Positions 8,643 to 16,564 of a DNA stretch of 64,000 nucleotides are shown here, in pieces. Position numbers and translations under genes: made by a program. The stretch's first letter is position 1. Every line of letters starts with the position of its first letter. The stretch spans positions 1 through 64,000 of the forward strand of contig CAVUOZ010000002.1 of assembly GCA_963743325.1 (NCBI GenBank), in the 5' to 3' direction. The DNA comes from DATFVA01 sp963743325. GTDB lineage: Bacteria > Bacteroidota > Ignavibacteria > Ignavibacteriales > Ignavibacteriaceae. The notes beneath the pieces are model-generated. The model was given only the letters and a program-made list of their open reading frames with translations. It did no database searches and was not told where the DNA came from.

Positions 8643-11600
8643 ATGAAAGCAAATTTCGAGCAAATAAGAACATCGTTCGATGATCTCTGGGTTGAGCATG
8701 GATATGGTAACCGGTTCCAGGGATTTCAGAACCTTATGCGCCTTCGTATCAGGGATATCCTCCTTGTTTCCAGTTTATATGATCTTTATCTCTTTGAAGA
8801 AGACGGAAGACTGTATGAGCTTATCCGAAATGAATACCAGGGATTAAATCTCAGCCATTCACCTGAACTCACAAGAGTCTCAAGCGGGCACGAAGCTATT
8901 AAACTTGCAAAAGAGGAAAACAGGTTTGACCTGATAATTACAACTCTGCATATAGAGGATATGCATGCAGTTAATTTTGCAAAGCTTCTTAAAGAATCAG
9001 GACTTAATATTCCATTAATTTTACTTGCACACGATAATCTTGAACTGAACACTCTTCTGCTTACAGAAGATACTTCTGTCTTCGATAAAATCTTTGTATG
9101 GCAGGGTGATTTTAGAATCATAATCGCAATAGTAAAGTTTCTCGAGGACAGAATGAATATTGAACACGACACTAAGATGGTCGGTGTTCAGGTTGTAATT
9201 GCAATTGAAGATAATCTGCGCTATTACTCATCTTTCCTCCCGTTGATTTACACTGAGATGCTGGAGCAGTCCCAGCGATTAATCTCTGAAGGAATAAATC
9301 TTTCACATAAATTTTTGAGGATGCGCGCACGTCCCAAAATACTTCTATGTTCAACTTATGAGGAAGCCTGGGATTACTATGAAAAATATGAAGAGTTCAT
9401 ACTCGGTATTATTTCAGATATTGATTTTCCTCATCATGGACAAAATGACCCCCAGGCAGGAATTGAGTTTGCTCTGAATGTAAAAAAGGAACATACCGAT
9501 ATTCCAATTCTGCTCCTTTCAAATAACCCTGACAATGAAAAAGCCGCAAAGGAAGCCGGCGGTTCATTTGTAATGAAAGATTCTCCTATTCTTTTAACCG
9601 AAGTAGGAAATTTTTTGAATCATTTCTTCAGTTTCGGTGATTTCGTATTCCGTACACCGGATGGTGCCGAAGTAGGCAGGGCAAATGATTTACGCAGCCT
9701 TGAAGAGCAGTTAAAAATCATTCCTGAAGAAAGTATAAAATACCATGCTGAGAGAAACCATTTTTCTAACTGGCTTAAAGCAAGAACAGAATTCTGGCTG
9801 GCACATAAACTCCGACCGAGAAAAGTCTCTGATTATCCCAGTATTGAGGCATTAAGAAACTACCTAATTCATACACTCAGAACTTACAGGCATAACAGGC
9901 AGAGAGGCATAATCACGGATTTCCGTAAAGAAATCTTTGATCCTAACAGCACGTTCGCAAGAATAGGCGGGGGCTCAATCGGGGGAAAAGCAAGAGGTCT
10001 TGGTTTTGTTAATACATTGATAAATAATTACAACGTACGTAACCAGTTTCAGGATATCAAAATATTTGTTCCTGCAGGTGTGGTGCTGGGCACAGAAGTC
10101 TTCGATCAGTTCCTTGACGAAAATGATCTCAGGACGTTTGCCTTAAACTGTAATGATGATGAAGAAATTACCCGCAGGTTTGTTGAAGCTGAAAGTTTTC
10201 CTGAAGATATACTTGGGGAACTTGCAGCATTTCTTGATGTGATGCATACTCCCCTTGCAGTTCGATCCTCCAGCCTGCTCGAAGATTCGCAGTACCATCC
10301 TTTTGCCGGTGTCTACCGGACATTTATGCTTCCAAATAATCATCATAATGCTCTTGCCCGGCTGAATGATCTTCTTAACACAATTAAAAAAGTTTATGCT
10401 TCTACTTTTTACCAGGGTGCAAAAAACTATATAAGGATTACCTCCTACAGGCTGGAAGAAGAGAAGATGGCTGTTATTATTCAGAAGATGGTAGGAGAAG
10501 CCTTCAGTAACAGGTTTTACCCGGATTTTTCAGGCGTCGCAAAGTCGTATAACTTTTATCCACTTCCGCCGCAAAATCCACAGGATGGAATAGTATCGGT
10601 TGCACTGGGATTAGGTAAGACCGTTGTTGATGGAGGAAACACTGTTCGATTCTGCCCCAAGTATCCTACAGACCTGATTCAATTTTATTCAGTTACCGAA
10701 TCACTTAATACAAGTCAGAGAGAGTTTTTTGCATTGCAGATGGCAAGCAATCATACATTTGAGTTTTCAACACAGGATACCTTACTTAAGCAGCACCCGA
10801 TCGAGTCCGCAGAATCTGACGGAACTTTAGTATATGTAGGTTCAACATACTCCCCTGATAATGATACGATTTCAGATGGAATATCACGACCCGGGATGAG
10901 AGTGGTTACATTTGCTCCACTTCTTAAATATAAGCTCTTTCCTCTACCAGAAATTCTTGAATTGCTGCTGGATATGGGAACATGGGGTATGGGAACACCA
11001 ATAGAAATTGAATTTGCGGTTAATATGGCAACCGGTAAGAATAAACCGAAAGAGTTCGGACTGCTGCAGATGAGACCGCTTGTTATAAACAGGGAATCAG
11101 ATAACTTTAAAATTGAAGATATCGATAAAGAAAGTCTTATCTGTACTAGCTCTCAGGTTTTGGGCAATGGAATAATAAATAATATTTATGATATTGTATT
11201 GGTTGATCCTAATACTTTTGACAGAGCTAAATCTTGCGAGGTTGCTAAAGAAGTAAGCCTCTTTAATTCAACGCTGATGCAGCAGAACAGGCCATATTTA
11301 CTCATCGGTATGGGAAGATGGGGAACGCTCGACCCGTGGCTCGGAATTCCGGTCAAGTGGGAACAGATTGCCGGAGCAAAGACCATTGTAGAATCTGGAT
11401 TTAAGGAATTTTCAGTTACACCATCCCAGGGTTCTCACTTTTTCCAGAATATAACCTCATTTATGATTGGATATTTTACTGTCGACATCCATAAAAATGA
11501 AGGTTTTATTAATTGGGACTGGCTTTTAAAACAGAAACCTGAAGTCAAAAAAACCTTTACATCATTATTGCATTATGAGAAACCTGTAACAGTGAAAATG

Positions 11601-11645
11601 AACAGACACAGGAATAAAGGAATTATTCTGAAACCTGAAATTTAA
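8643..11645 (+). CDS. REC-REC-PPDK_N regulator/kinase-like protein (1000 aa), GDH partner
   Basis: 1000 residues, no signal peptide. Residues ~30-165 form a receiver-like fold (DILLVSSLYD, FDLIITTLHIEDM, PLILLAHD) whose usual phospho-Asp position is Thr. Residues ~180-330 form a second receiver (VVIAIEDNLRYYSSF, LGIISDIDFP with Asp259/261, ILLLSN, FVMKDS) that keeps the acidic pair, a candidate phospho-Asp and the Lys. Residues ~440-813 are a PPDK/PEP-synthase ATP-binding domain (GGSIGGKARGLGF, PLAVRSSSLLEDSQYHPFAG, EIEFAVN, LLQMRPLV). Residues ~814-1000 form a region I cannot assign, with GMGRWGTLDPWLGIPV and TPSQGSHFFQN, strongly conserved in the paralogue. Annotation pipelines tend to call such proteins PEP synthase, but the phosphohistidine and PEP-barrel domains are missing. 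I infer a phosphorelay- or nucleotide-sensing regulator linked to GDH, biochemical activity unknown. Confidence 0.85.
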   Translation: MKANFEQIRTSFDDLWVEHGYGNRFQGFQNLMRLRIRDILLVSSLYDLYLFEEDGRLYELIRNEYQGLNLSHSPELTRVSSGHEAIKLAKEENRFDLIITTLHIEDMHAVNFAKLLKESGLNIPLILLAHDNLELNTLLLTEDTSVFDKIFVWQGDFRIIIAIVKFLEDRMNIEHDTKMVGVQVVIAIEDNLRYYSSFLPLIYTEMLEQSQRLISEGINLSHKFLRMRARPKILLCSTYEEAWDYYEKYEEFILGIISDIDFPHHGQNDPQAGIEFALNVKKEHTDIPILLLSNNPDNEKAAKEAGGSFVMKDSPILLTEVGNFLNHFFSFGDFVFRTPDGAEVGRANDLRSLEEQLKIIPEESIKYHAERNHFSNWLKARTEFWLAHKLRPRKVSDYPSIEALRNYLIHTLRTYRHNRQRGIITDFRKEIFDPNSTFARIGGGSIGGKARGLGFVNTLINNYNVRNQFQDIKIFVPAGVVLGTEVFDQFLDENDLRTFALNCNDDEEITRRFVEAESFPEDILGELAAFLDVMHTPLAVRSSSLLEDSQYHPFAGVYRTFMLPNNHHNALARLNDLLNTIKKVYASTFYQGAKNYIRITSYRLEEEKMAVIIQKMVGEAFSNRFYPDFSGVAKSYNFYPLPPQNPQDGIVSVALGLGKTVVDGGNTVRFCPKYPTDLIQFYSVTESLNTSQREFFALQMASNHTFEFSTQDTLLKQHPIESAESDGTLVYVGSTYSPDNDTISDGISRPGMRVVTFAPLLKYKLFPLPEILELLLDMGTWGMGTPIEIEFAVNMATGKNKPKEFGLLQMRPLVINRESDNFKIEDIDKESLICTSSQVLGNGIINNIYDIVLVDPNTFDRAKSCEVAKEVSLFNSTLMQQNRPYLLIGMGRWGTLDPWLGIPVKWEQIAGAKTIVESGFKEFSVTPSQGSHFFQNITSFMIGYFTVDIHKNEGFINWDWLLKQKPEVKKTFTSLLHYEKPVTVKMNRHRNKGIILKPEI

Positions 11646-11662
11646 AATATCAGAGAAACAGA

Positions 11663-11857
11663 ATGGAAGATATATTAAAAGTACCGGATGCCTGCCCGCA
11701 CTGCGGACATAAACTAAGTCCATGGCAGCAGGTTCTATTAAAAGTGGACAGAACAATTACCTGTAAAAACTGCTGGTACCGGATAGTGCTTGAAGCTGAT
11801 CTGAAGGAAGATGATCAGAAGGATCAGGACAAATCATCAAAGTTTGAGGAAGATTGA
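11663..11857 (+). CDS. Small zinc-ribbon protein
   Basis: 64 residues with two CxxC knuckles, CPHCGHKLS (residues ~11-19) and CKNCWYR (~36-42), followed by an acidic, lysine-containing tail (EDDQKDQDKSSKFEED). It is too short for an enzyme and probably binds one zinc. It begins 17 bases after the REC-PPDK stop and its stop is followed within 3 bases by the ATG of the third GDH, so it is almost certainly co-transcribed with both. That position suggests an accessory or regulatory subunit of the amino-acid dehydrogenase system, but the sequence itself shows only the zinc ribbon. Confidence 0.75.
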   Translation: MEDILKVPDACPHCGHKLSPWQQVLLKVDRTITCKNCWYRIVLEADLKEDDQKDQDKSSKFEED

Positions 11858-11859
11858 AA

Positions 11860-13107
11860 ATGGAATCATACAATTCATTTCATGTAGCACAGCAGCAGAT
11901 ACTTGATGCTGCAAAAATGTTAAACCTGGATGAGCCAACTACAATGCTGCTCAGCCTTCCGCAGAGAGAATTCAATTTTACTCTGCACGTGAAGATGGAT
12001 TCAGGCAAAGTGAAAATATTCCAGGGCTACCGCGTCCAATATAATTTTGCAAGGGGACCGGCAAAGGGTGGAATCCGGTTTCATCCCGAAGAAACTATTG
12101 ATACTATAAGAGCACTCGCCTGCTGGATGACCTGGAAAACTGCAGTTCTGGACCTTCCGCTCGGAGGAGCAAAAGGAGGAATTTGTTGTAATCCAAAAGA
12201 ACTCTCTGAAAGAGAACTTGAGAATCTCTCGCGTGAATATGTCAGAGCAATCGCTCCGATGATTGGTGTAGATAAAGACGTGCCTGCACCGGATGTATAT
12301 ACAAATCCCCAGACAATGGCGTGGATGATGGATGAATATGAAACTATAATCAATCAGCATCACCCGGGATCATTCACTGATAAACCTACACAAATAGGAG
12401 GAACAGAAGGAAGGCGCGATGCAACTGCGCGGGGCGGTGTAATTACGGTGCGGGAGGCATGTAAACAAATGAATGTGAACCCTATGGGCACCTATGCCAT
12501 ACAGGGATTCGGAAATGCAGGTCAGCGTGCGGCTTTGCTTCACCAGGAAATGTTAGGCGGCGGTAAACTTGTGGCAGCAAGTGATTCGAAAGCTGCAATC
12601 TATAATTCGCAGGGTTTTGACACAAAAAATCTTGTTACTTACAAACTTAAAAAAGGCACGATCAAAGGGTTCCCCGGTTCAAAGGAAATTAAACATGAAG
12701 AACTCCTTGAATTGGATGTTAATGTGCTTTATCCTGCTGCACTTGAAAATTCAATTCACGAAGGCAATGCAGATAAGATTAAGGCAAAAATAATATGTGA
12801 ACTTGCAAACGGACCGACTACCCCTGAAGCTGATTTAATCCTTCACAAAAAAGGAATCCATATCATCCCCGATATACTTGCAAGTGCAGGAGGAGTTACT
12901 GTTTCATACCTCGAAATGGTTCAGGATAAATATGCTTTCTTCTGGGATGAAGAAACTATTCACAAGCTCGTGGATGAGAAACTGACCAAAGCTTATTACC
13001 GGGTAAATGAGGCAATAAAAGAAAAGAAAGTCCATCCGCGGCTTGGTGCAATGGTTGTAGGAGTAGCACGTGTTGCAGAAGCCTGCAAGCTTCGCGGTTG
13101 GGTATAA
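11860..13107 (+). CDS. Glu/Leu/Phe/Val dehydrogenase family, archaeal-type GDH
   Basis: 415 residues, the length of archaeal/thermophile hexameric GDH and shorter than the two GDHs upstream. Motifs: GPAKGGIRFHP, LPLGGAKGGICC with the catalytic Lys, DVPAPDVYTN, GGTEGRRDATARGGV, IQGFGNAGQ, AASDSKAAIY, ELANGPTTPEAD and ILASAGGVTVSYLEMVQ. It oxidatively deaminates glutamate or reductively aminates 2-oxoglutarate; coenzyme choice cannot be settled from sequence. A TTG at 11854 overlaps the previous stop, but GAGGAA at 11846-11851 is only 2 bases from it and 8 bases from the ATG at 11860, so I choose the ATG. It is the last gene of the nitrogen block and belongs to a different GDH subfamily from the other two. 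Confidence 0.92.
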   Translation: MESYNSFHVAQQQILDAAKMLNLDEPTTMLLSLPQREFNFTLHVKMDSGKVKIFQGYRVQYNFARGPAKGGIRFHPEETIDTIRALACWMTWKTAVLDLPLGGAKGGICCNPKELSERELENLSREYVRAIAPMIGVDKDVPAPDVYTNPQTMAWMMDEYETIINQHHPGSFTDKPTQIGGTEGRRDATARGGVITVREACKQMNVNPMGTYAIQGFGNAGQRAALLHQEMLGGGKLVAASDSKAAIYNSQGFDTKNLVTYKLKKGTIKGFPGSKEIKHEELLELDVNVLYPAALENSIHEGNADKIKAKIICELANGPTTPEADLILHKKGIHIIPDILASAGGVTVSYLEMVQDKYAFFWDEETIHKLVDEKLTKAYYRVNEAIKEKKVHPRLGAMVVGVARVAEACKLRGWV

Positions 13108-13307
13108 TTAAGGAAATATTCCCCTATCCATATGTTTGAAGCTGATATTCTTCATTAGAAAATCGGGGTTTTCAGAGGAGTTATCTTTTTATCAGCACAT
13201 AGATCCCCGTTGATTTTAACAAAAATCATTGCATATTTAATAAAAATATGCTAATCTCTTAATGTTTAGTTTTGATTTATATTTACAATAACCAGAAGGT
13301 TCTGAAA

Positions 13308-14162
13308 ATGAGAGCTATATGGAATGGTCATATCCGTTTTTCGCTCGTTACAATTCCTGTACGGGTTTACGGAGCAATTGAGACAAAAAATGCTATAAGC
13401 TTTAATCAGCTACACAAAGAAGATAACGGAAGAGTCGGGTATGATAAAAAGTGCAAGAAATGTGGTAAATCTCTGTCACAAAATGAAATTACCAAAGGAT
13501 TCGAATATGAAACTGATAAGTACGTAATAATTGAACAGGAAGATATTGATAAGGTAAAAATTAAAAGCACTAAGATAATTGAAATAGAGGGATTCGTCGA
13601 TTATAAAGAAGTTCATCCCACTTTGTTTGATACTCCTTACTATATAGGACCTGACGGAGAAGTTGCGGCACAGGCCTACTCATTATTATTACAAACACTG
13701 GGTGAAACAGGGAAAATGGCGGTGGGCCGTGTGGTTATTCGTGACCGGGAGGATATAGTAATGCTTTCACCTAAGGAAAACGGGATGGTGATGTATAAGC
13801 TCAGGTATCCCGATGAAGTAAGAAGTATTAAGGAAGTGCCCCTTCTTAATGGTTTGAAATCAAATAAAGAACAGCTTAAACTTGCAAAGACTCTTGTTGA
13901 TTCAATGACGACAAAACTTTCAGAAATAAATATGGAAGATCACTACCAGTCAGCATTAAGAGAATTGATCCAGGCAAAAATTGAAGGTAAAGAGATAGTA
14001 TCTACAGTAGAGGAAGTTAAGCCTGTAGTTGATATGATGCAGGCGCTTAAAGAAAGTCTGGAACAGGCTAAAAAACAGAAGCTGCCGATGGAAAAAGCAA
14101 AAGGAAAAAAGAAAAAAGCAAAACCTGCACAAAAACAGGCAAAACAGAGAAAACAGGCTTAA
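13308..14162 (+). CDS. ku: Non-homologous end joining protein Ku
   Basis: 284 residues. The opening MRAIWNGHIRFSLVTIPVRV, the CKKCGKSL...GFEYETDKYV segment and the core PYYIGPDG...AVGRVVIRDRE are typical of bacterial Ku, a homodimeric ring that threads onto DNA double-strand ends and recruits LigD. A lysine-rich tail (~265-284, KGKKKKAKPAQKQAKQRKQA) resembles the DNA-binding/LigD-stimulating tails of many bacterial Ku proteins. An upstream ATG in frame at 13272 would add 12 unlikely residues; AGAAGG at 13294-13299 supports the ATG at 13308. No ligD occurs in this window. The next gene follows after 9 bases and is probably co-transcribed. Confidence 0.95.
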   Translation: MRAIWNGHIRFSLVTIPVRVYGAIETKNAISFNQLHKEDNGRVGYDKKCKKCGKSLSQNEITKGFEYETDKYVIIEQEDIDKVKIKSTKIIEIEGFVDYKEVHPTLFDTPYYIGPDGEVAAQAYSLLLQTLGETGKMAVGRVVIRDREDIVMLSPKENGMVMYKLRYPDEVRSIKEVPLLNGLKSNKEQLKLAKTLVDSMTTKLSEINMEDHYQSALRELIQAKIEGKEIVSTVEEVKPVVDMMQALKESLEQAKKQKLPMEKAKGKKKKAKPAQKQAKQRKQA

Positions 14163-14171
14163 TTATAGATA

Positions 14172-14789
14172 ATGATGGCAAAAGTTATTCAATTAGATAC
14201 GATAGGACCTTCAAAGCTTGGTTATAAAAGAGCCAAAAGAAGAAAACCTAAAGTCCTTGAAACAGAAGGACAATTAAATTTATTTGCACAGGGCGAAGCT
14301 AAAGTAATTCAGCTCCCATCGCGATTTACTCCTTTTGAAGAAGCATTATGGCTGGATGAAAGAGGATATCCCGGTGCTCAAGAGGCTTATCTGAAGGCTA
14401 TTCTTGCAGAAGATTGTATCGCTGATGCGAACTGCAACCTGGGGATCCTTGAAACACAGGCAAGGAATACAGTTAAAGCTTTTGATTATTTTACTGAATG
14501 CCTGAAATATGAACCGCGCCACCTTGAGGCCCATTATAATGTTGCAAATCTTTATTTTGAGCAGGATGATTACCGTCTTGCGAAGCTTCATTATGAGATC
14601 GCTGCAGAAATAGAACCGGAATTTTCAAATATCTATTTTAATTTAGCACTTGTATATGCAATGAATGAGGAATATGAAGATGCATTCAATGCATTGATTA
14701 AATATAAATCCCTCGTCCCGCCGGAAGAAGGAAACAAAGCCGATAGTCTTTTAACCAGCCTGAAGAAATCCCTTACTGAACAAAATTAG
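14172..14789 (+). CDS. TPR protein encoded with Ku, candidate sliding-clamp-binding motif
   Basis: 205 residues. Residues 1-50 are basic and probably disordered (YKRAKRRKPK), then comes GQLNLF at 33-38, which fits the bacterial beta-clamp-binding pentapeptide QL(S/D/N)LF exactly. From ~55 to 190 there are three to four TPR units (ALWLDERGYPGAQEAYLKAI, CNLGILETQ, AHYNVANLYFEQDDYRLAKL, FNLALVYAMNEEYEDAF). No catalytic residues are visible. It starts 9 bases after ku and has a weak ribosome-binding site, suggesting coupling. I infer a DNA-repair scaffold that could link Ku or its partners to the replication clamp; the motif match is seen directly, the binding is not shown. Confidence 0.8.
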   Translation: MMAKVIQLDTIGPSKLGYKRAKRRKPKVLETEGQLNLFAQGEAKVIQLPSRFTPFEEALWLDERGYPGAQEAYLKAILAEDCIADANCNLGILETQARNTVKAFDYFTECLKYEPRHLEAHYNVANLYFEQDDYRLAKLHYEIAAEIEPEFSNIYFNLALVYAMNEEYEDAFNALIKYKSLVPPEEGNKADSLLTSLKKSLTEQN

Positions 14790-14961
14790 CTAATAACATA
14801 CTTTAAGTAAATCTAATATTATTATTGTTTTTAAGTATTTAATTATTTACTTTTCTGCCATTAGAAAAATGACAATAATGGTTTATTATATGAAACTTAG
14901 AAATCCGGTTCTCATCCTCAATTTAATTAATCAAATTCTCTAACAATAAGCGAGGTTAAAA

Positions 14962-15666
14962 ATGATACGTCAAGTTACCGTCCTTTTTTCTGTTCTAATT
15001 TTTACTTCTATGATTTATGCACAAAATGCACCACAGGCACCGGCCGGTTACAGGGCTGAACTGATGAGAGGTACATCGTATACCGGTTTTCATTGGACCC
15101 CTGGTGTTGGCGATTTTAGCGGGAAATTAGCGGCTATTGTTCCTACTTTTAACGGAGAAAGTTATGATCAAATGTCGCTTTACGGAGTTAATTACGGATA
15201 TTTTATCTCCAGTGGCTGGGCAATTGAAGGAATTCTTGATTTCGGTTCCTCATCTAGTGAAGCTGATATTACCGGGGGTACTGGTCAAAACAAGTTCAGC
15301 GCCACAGAATTTGGAATTACTGCTATGGGTAAATATTATTTTCAGCCAAAATTTGCAGATGTAGCAGCCTGGATCGGTGCGGCAATTTCATTTGGTTCAA
15401 TTTCAACGACTGATGAAGTAACAGGAACAAATCCCGCTAAAACGGAGGTATCCGGTTCTTCAATAGGTTTCGGCATAGATTTCGGCGCACAATACTTTTT
15501 TGCAGAAGGTTTTGCACTAAGTGCTAATTATATGCTGGGATATTTAAGTCTCAATAAACCTGAAGTAACTACAACCGCCGATAATGTAAGTACAACAATA
15601 AAGGGCCCAAGTGCTTCTATGTTTGGAACAATGACAGGTAGTCTTGGTATACTCTTTTATTTCTGA
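14962..15666 (+). CDS. Outer-membrane beta-barrel protein
   Basis: 234 residues with a Sec signal peptide (IRQVTVLFSVLIFTSMIYAQ). The mature part alternates hydrophobic and polar residues, is rich in Gly, Tyr and aromatic girdle residues (YGVNYGYFISSGWAIEG, MGKYYFQPKFADVAAWIG, GAQYFFAEGFALSANYML) and ends in a terminal Phe (GILFYF), as expected for an OmpW/OmpX-sized barrel folded by BAM. No specific channel or receptor function can be read from it. It has GAGG 7 bases upstream of the ATG, sits alone behind a ~170-nt AT-rich spacer and is closed by a terminator. Confidence 0.8.
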   Translation: MIRQVTVLFSVLIFTSMIYAQNAPQAPAGYRAELMRGTSYTGFHWTPGVGDFSGKLAAIVPTFNGESYDQMSLYGVNYGYFISSGWAIEGILDFGSSSSEADITGGTGQNKFSATEFGITAMGKYYFQPKFADVAAWIGAAISFGSISTTDEVTGTNPAKTEVSGSSIGFGIDFGAQYFFAEGFALSANYMLGYLSLNKPEVTTTADNVSTTIKGPSASMFGTMTGSLGILFYF

Positions 15667-15677
15667 TTTTTCGATAA

Positions 15678-15701
15678 GGAGCCGTCCCAGAAGGCGGCTC
15701 C
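15678..15701 (+). terminator. Terminator after the beta-barrel gene
   Basis: 7-bp GC-rich stem GGAGCCG / CGGCTCC with a 10-nt loop, extended by imperfect pairing of GATAA with TTTATC, 12 bases after the stop codon. Confidence 0.8.
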
Positions 15702-15738
15702 ATTTATCTTTCCTATCACATTTCCTTTCTGATAAATA

Positions 15739-16509
15739 ATGAAAATTGCTTTATTTATTATCCTATCAATTTCAATAAATATTTTTCCTCAGACGGAAAA
15801 AGAGAATAATGACTGGAAACCATTCTACGACAAATACAATGTTTCCGGGTGTATGCTTATTTATGATCTGAAGAAAAATCAATATCTTCAGTATAACAGT
15901 GAAAGATGTAATGAATCTTTTATTCCTGCTTCTACGTTCAAAATAATGAATTCACTTATTGCACTGGAAACCGGGGTAATTAAGGATGAAAATGAGGTGA
16001 TACCTTGGGACAGTGTGAACCGCCAATATGATAAATGGAATATGGATCAGACGCTGAGGACAGCTATCAAATATTCAGCAGTATGGGCATACCAGGAAAT
16101 CGCCAGGAGAATAGGTGTACAAAGGATGCAGCACTACGTTGATTTAGTAAAATACGGTAATTGCAATATAGGGGGAGGAATTGATCGTTTCTGGCTGGAC
16201 GGCGAGTTGAGAATTACTCCCCTTCAGCAGGTTGAATTCCTCAGAAGATTATATTCTGATGATCTCCCCTTCTCAAAAAGAAACATTGATATTGTAAAAG
16301 ATATAATAATAAATAATCAAACCGGGAATTACATATTAAGGGGAAAAACCGGCTGGGCTGATACTATAGGATGGTATGTCGGTTACCTGGAAGAAAATAA
16401 TGATGTTTATTTCTTTGCAAATAATATCAATATAGTCAATGAGCAGGATATAAATGCAAGAATTGAAATTGTGAAGGATGTTTTTAAAAGTATGGGTCTT
16501 TTAAAATAA
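15739..16509 (+). CDS. Class D (OXA-type) beta-lactamase homologue
   Basis: 256 residues with a signal peptide (KIALFIILSISINIFPQ). All class D landmarks are present: S65-T-F-K68 (acylating Ser and carboxylatable Lys) in IPASTFKIMNS, S113-A-V115, Y139-G-N141, and K203-T-G205 followed by W. Length and spacing match OXA enzymes, so periplasmic hydrolysis of beta-lactams is expected; spectrum cannot be predicted. Some chromosomal homologues are poorly active or sense beta-lactams instead. There is no integron, IS or plasmid context, so it looks like an intrinsic chromosomal gene. No clear Shine-Dalgarno is seen. It is convergent with the lipoprotein gene and separated from it by a hairpin. Confidence 0.92.
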   Translation: MKIALFIILSISINIFPQTEKENNDWKPFYDKYNVSGCMLIYDLKKNQYLQYNSERCNESFIPASTFKIMNSLIALETGVIKDENEVIPWDSVNRQYDKWNMDQTLRTAIKYSAVWAYQEIARRIGVQRMQHYVDLVKYGNCNIGGGIDRFWLDGELRITPLQQVEFLRRLYSDDLPFSKRNIDIVKDIIINNQTGNYILRGKTGWADTIGWYVGYLEENNDVYFFANNINIVNEQDINARIEIVKDVFKSMGLLK

Positions 16510-16510
16510 A

Positions 16511-16542
16511 AAAGCGATGTTCCGGCAATAGAACACCGCTTT
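16511..16542. terminator. Bidirectional terminator between convergent genes
   Basis: 12-bp stem with one mismatch (AAAGCGATGTTC / GAACACCGCTTT) and an 8-nt loop, located between the beta-lactamase stop and the lipoprotein stop, flanked by A and T runs on either side. Confidence 0.75.
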
Positions 16543-16564
16543 GTGTGTGAGATGAAGAATTTTT

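Noticed and set aside
4104..11645. True PEP synthase or pyruvate phosphate dikinase
   Set aside because: Only the N-terminal nucleotide-binding domain is present; no phosphohistidine signature or PEP/pyruvate barrel can be found.
11854..11859. TTG start of the third GDH overlapping the zinc-ribbon stop
   Set aside because: The ribosome-binding site is too close to the TTG and ideally spaced to the ATG at 11860.
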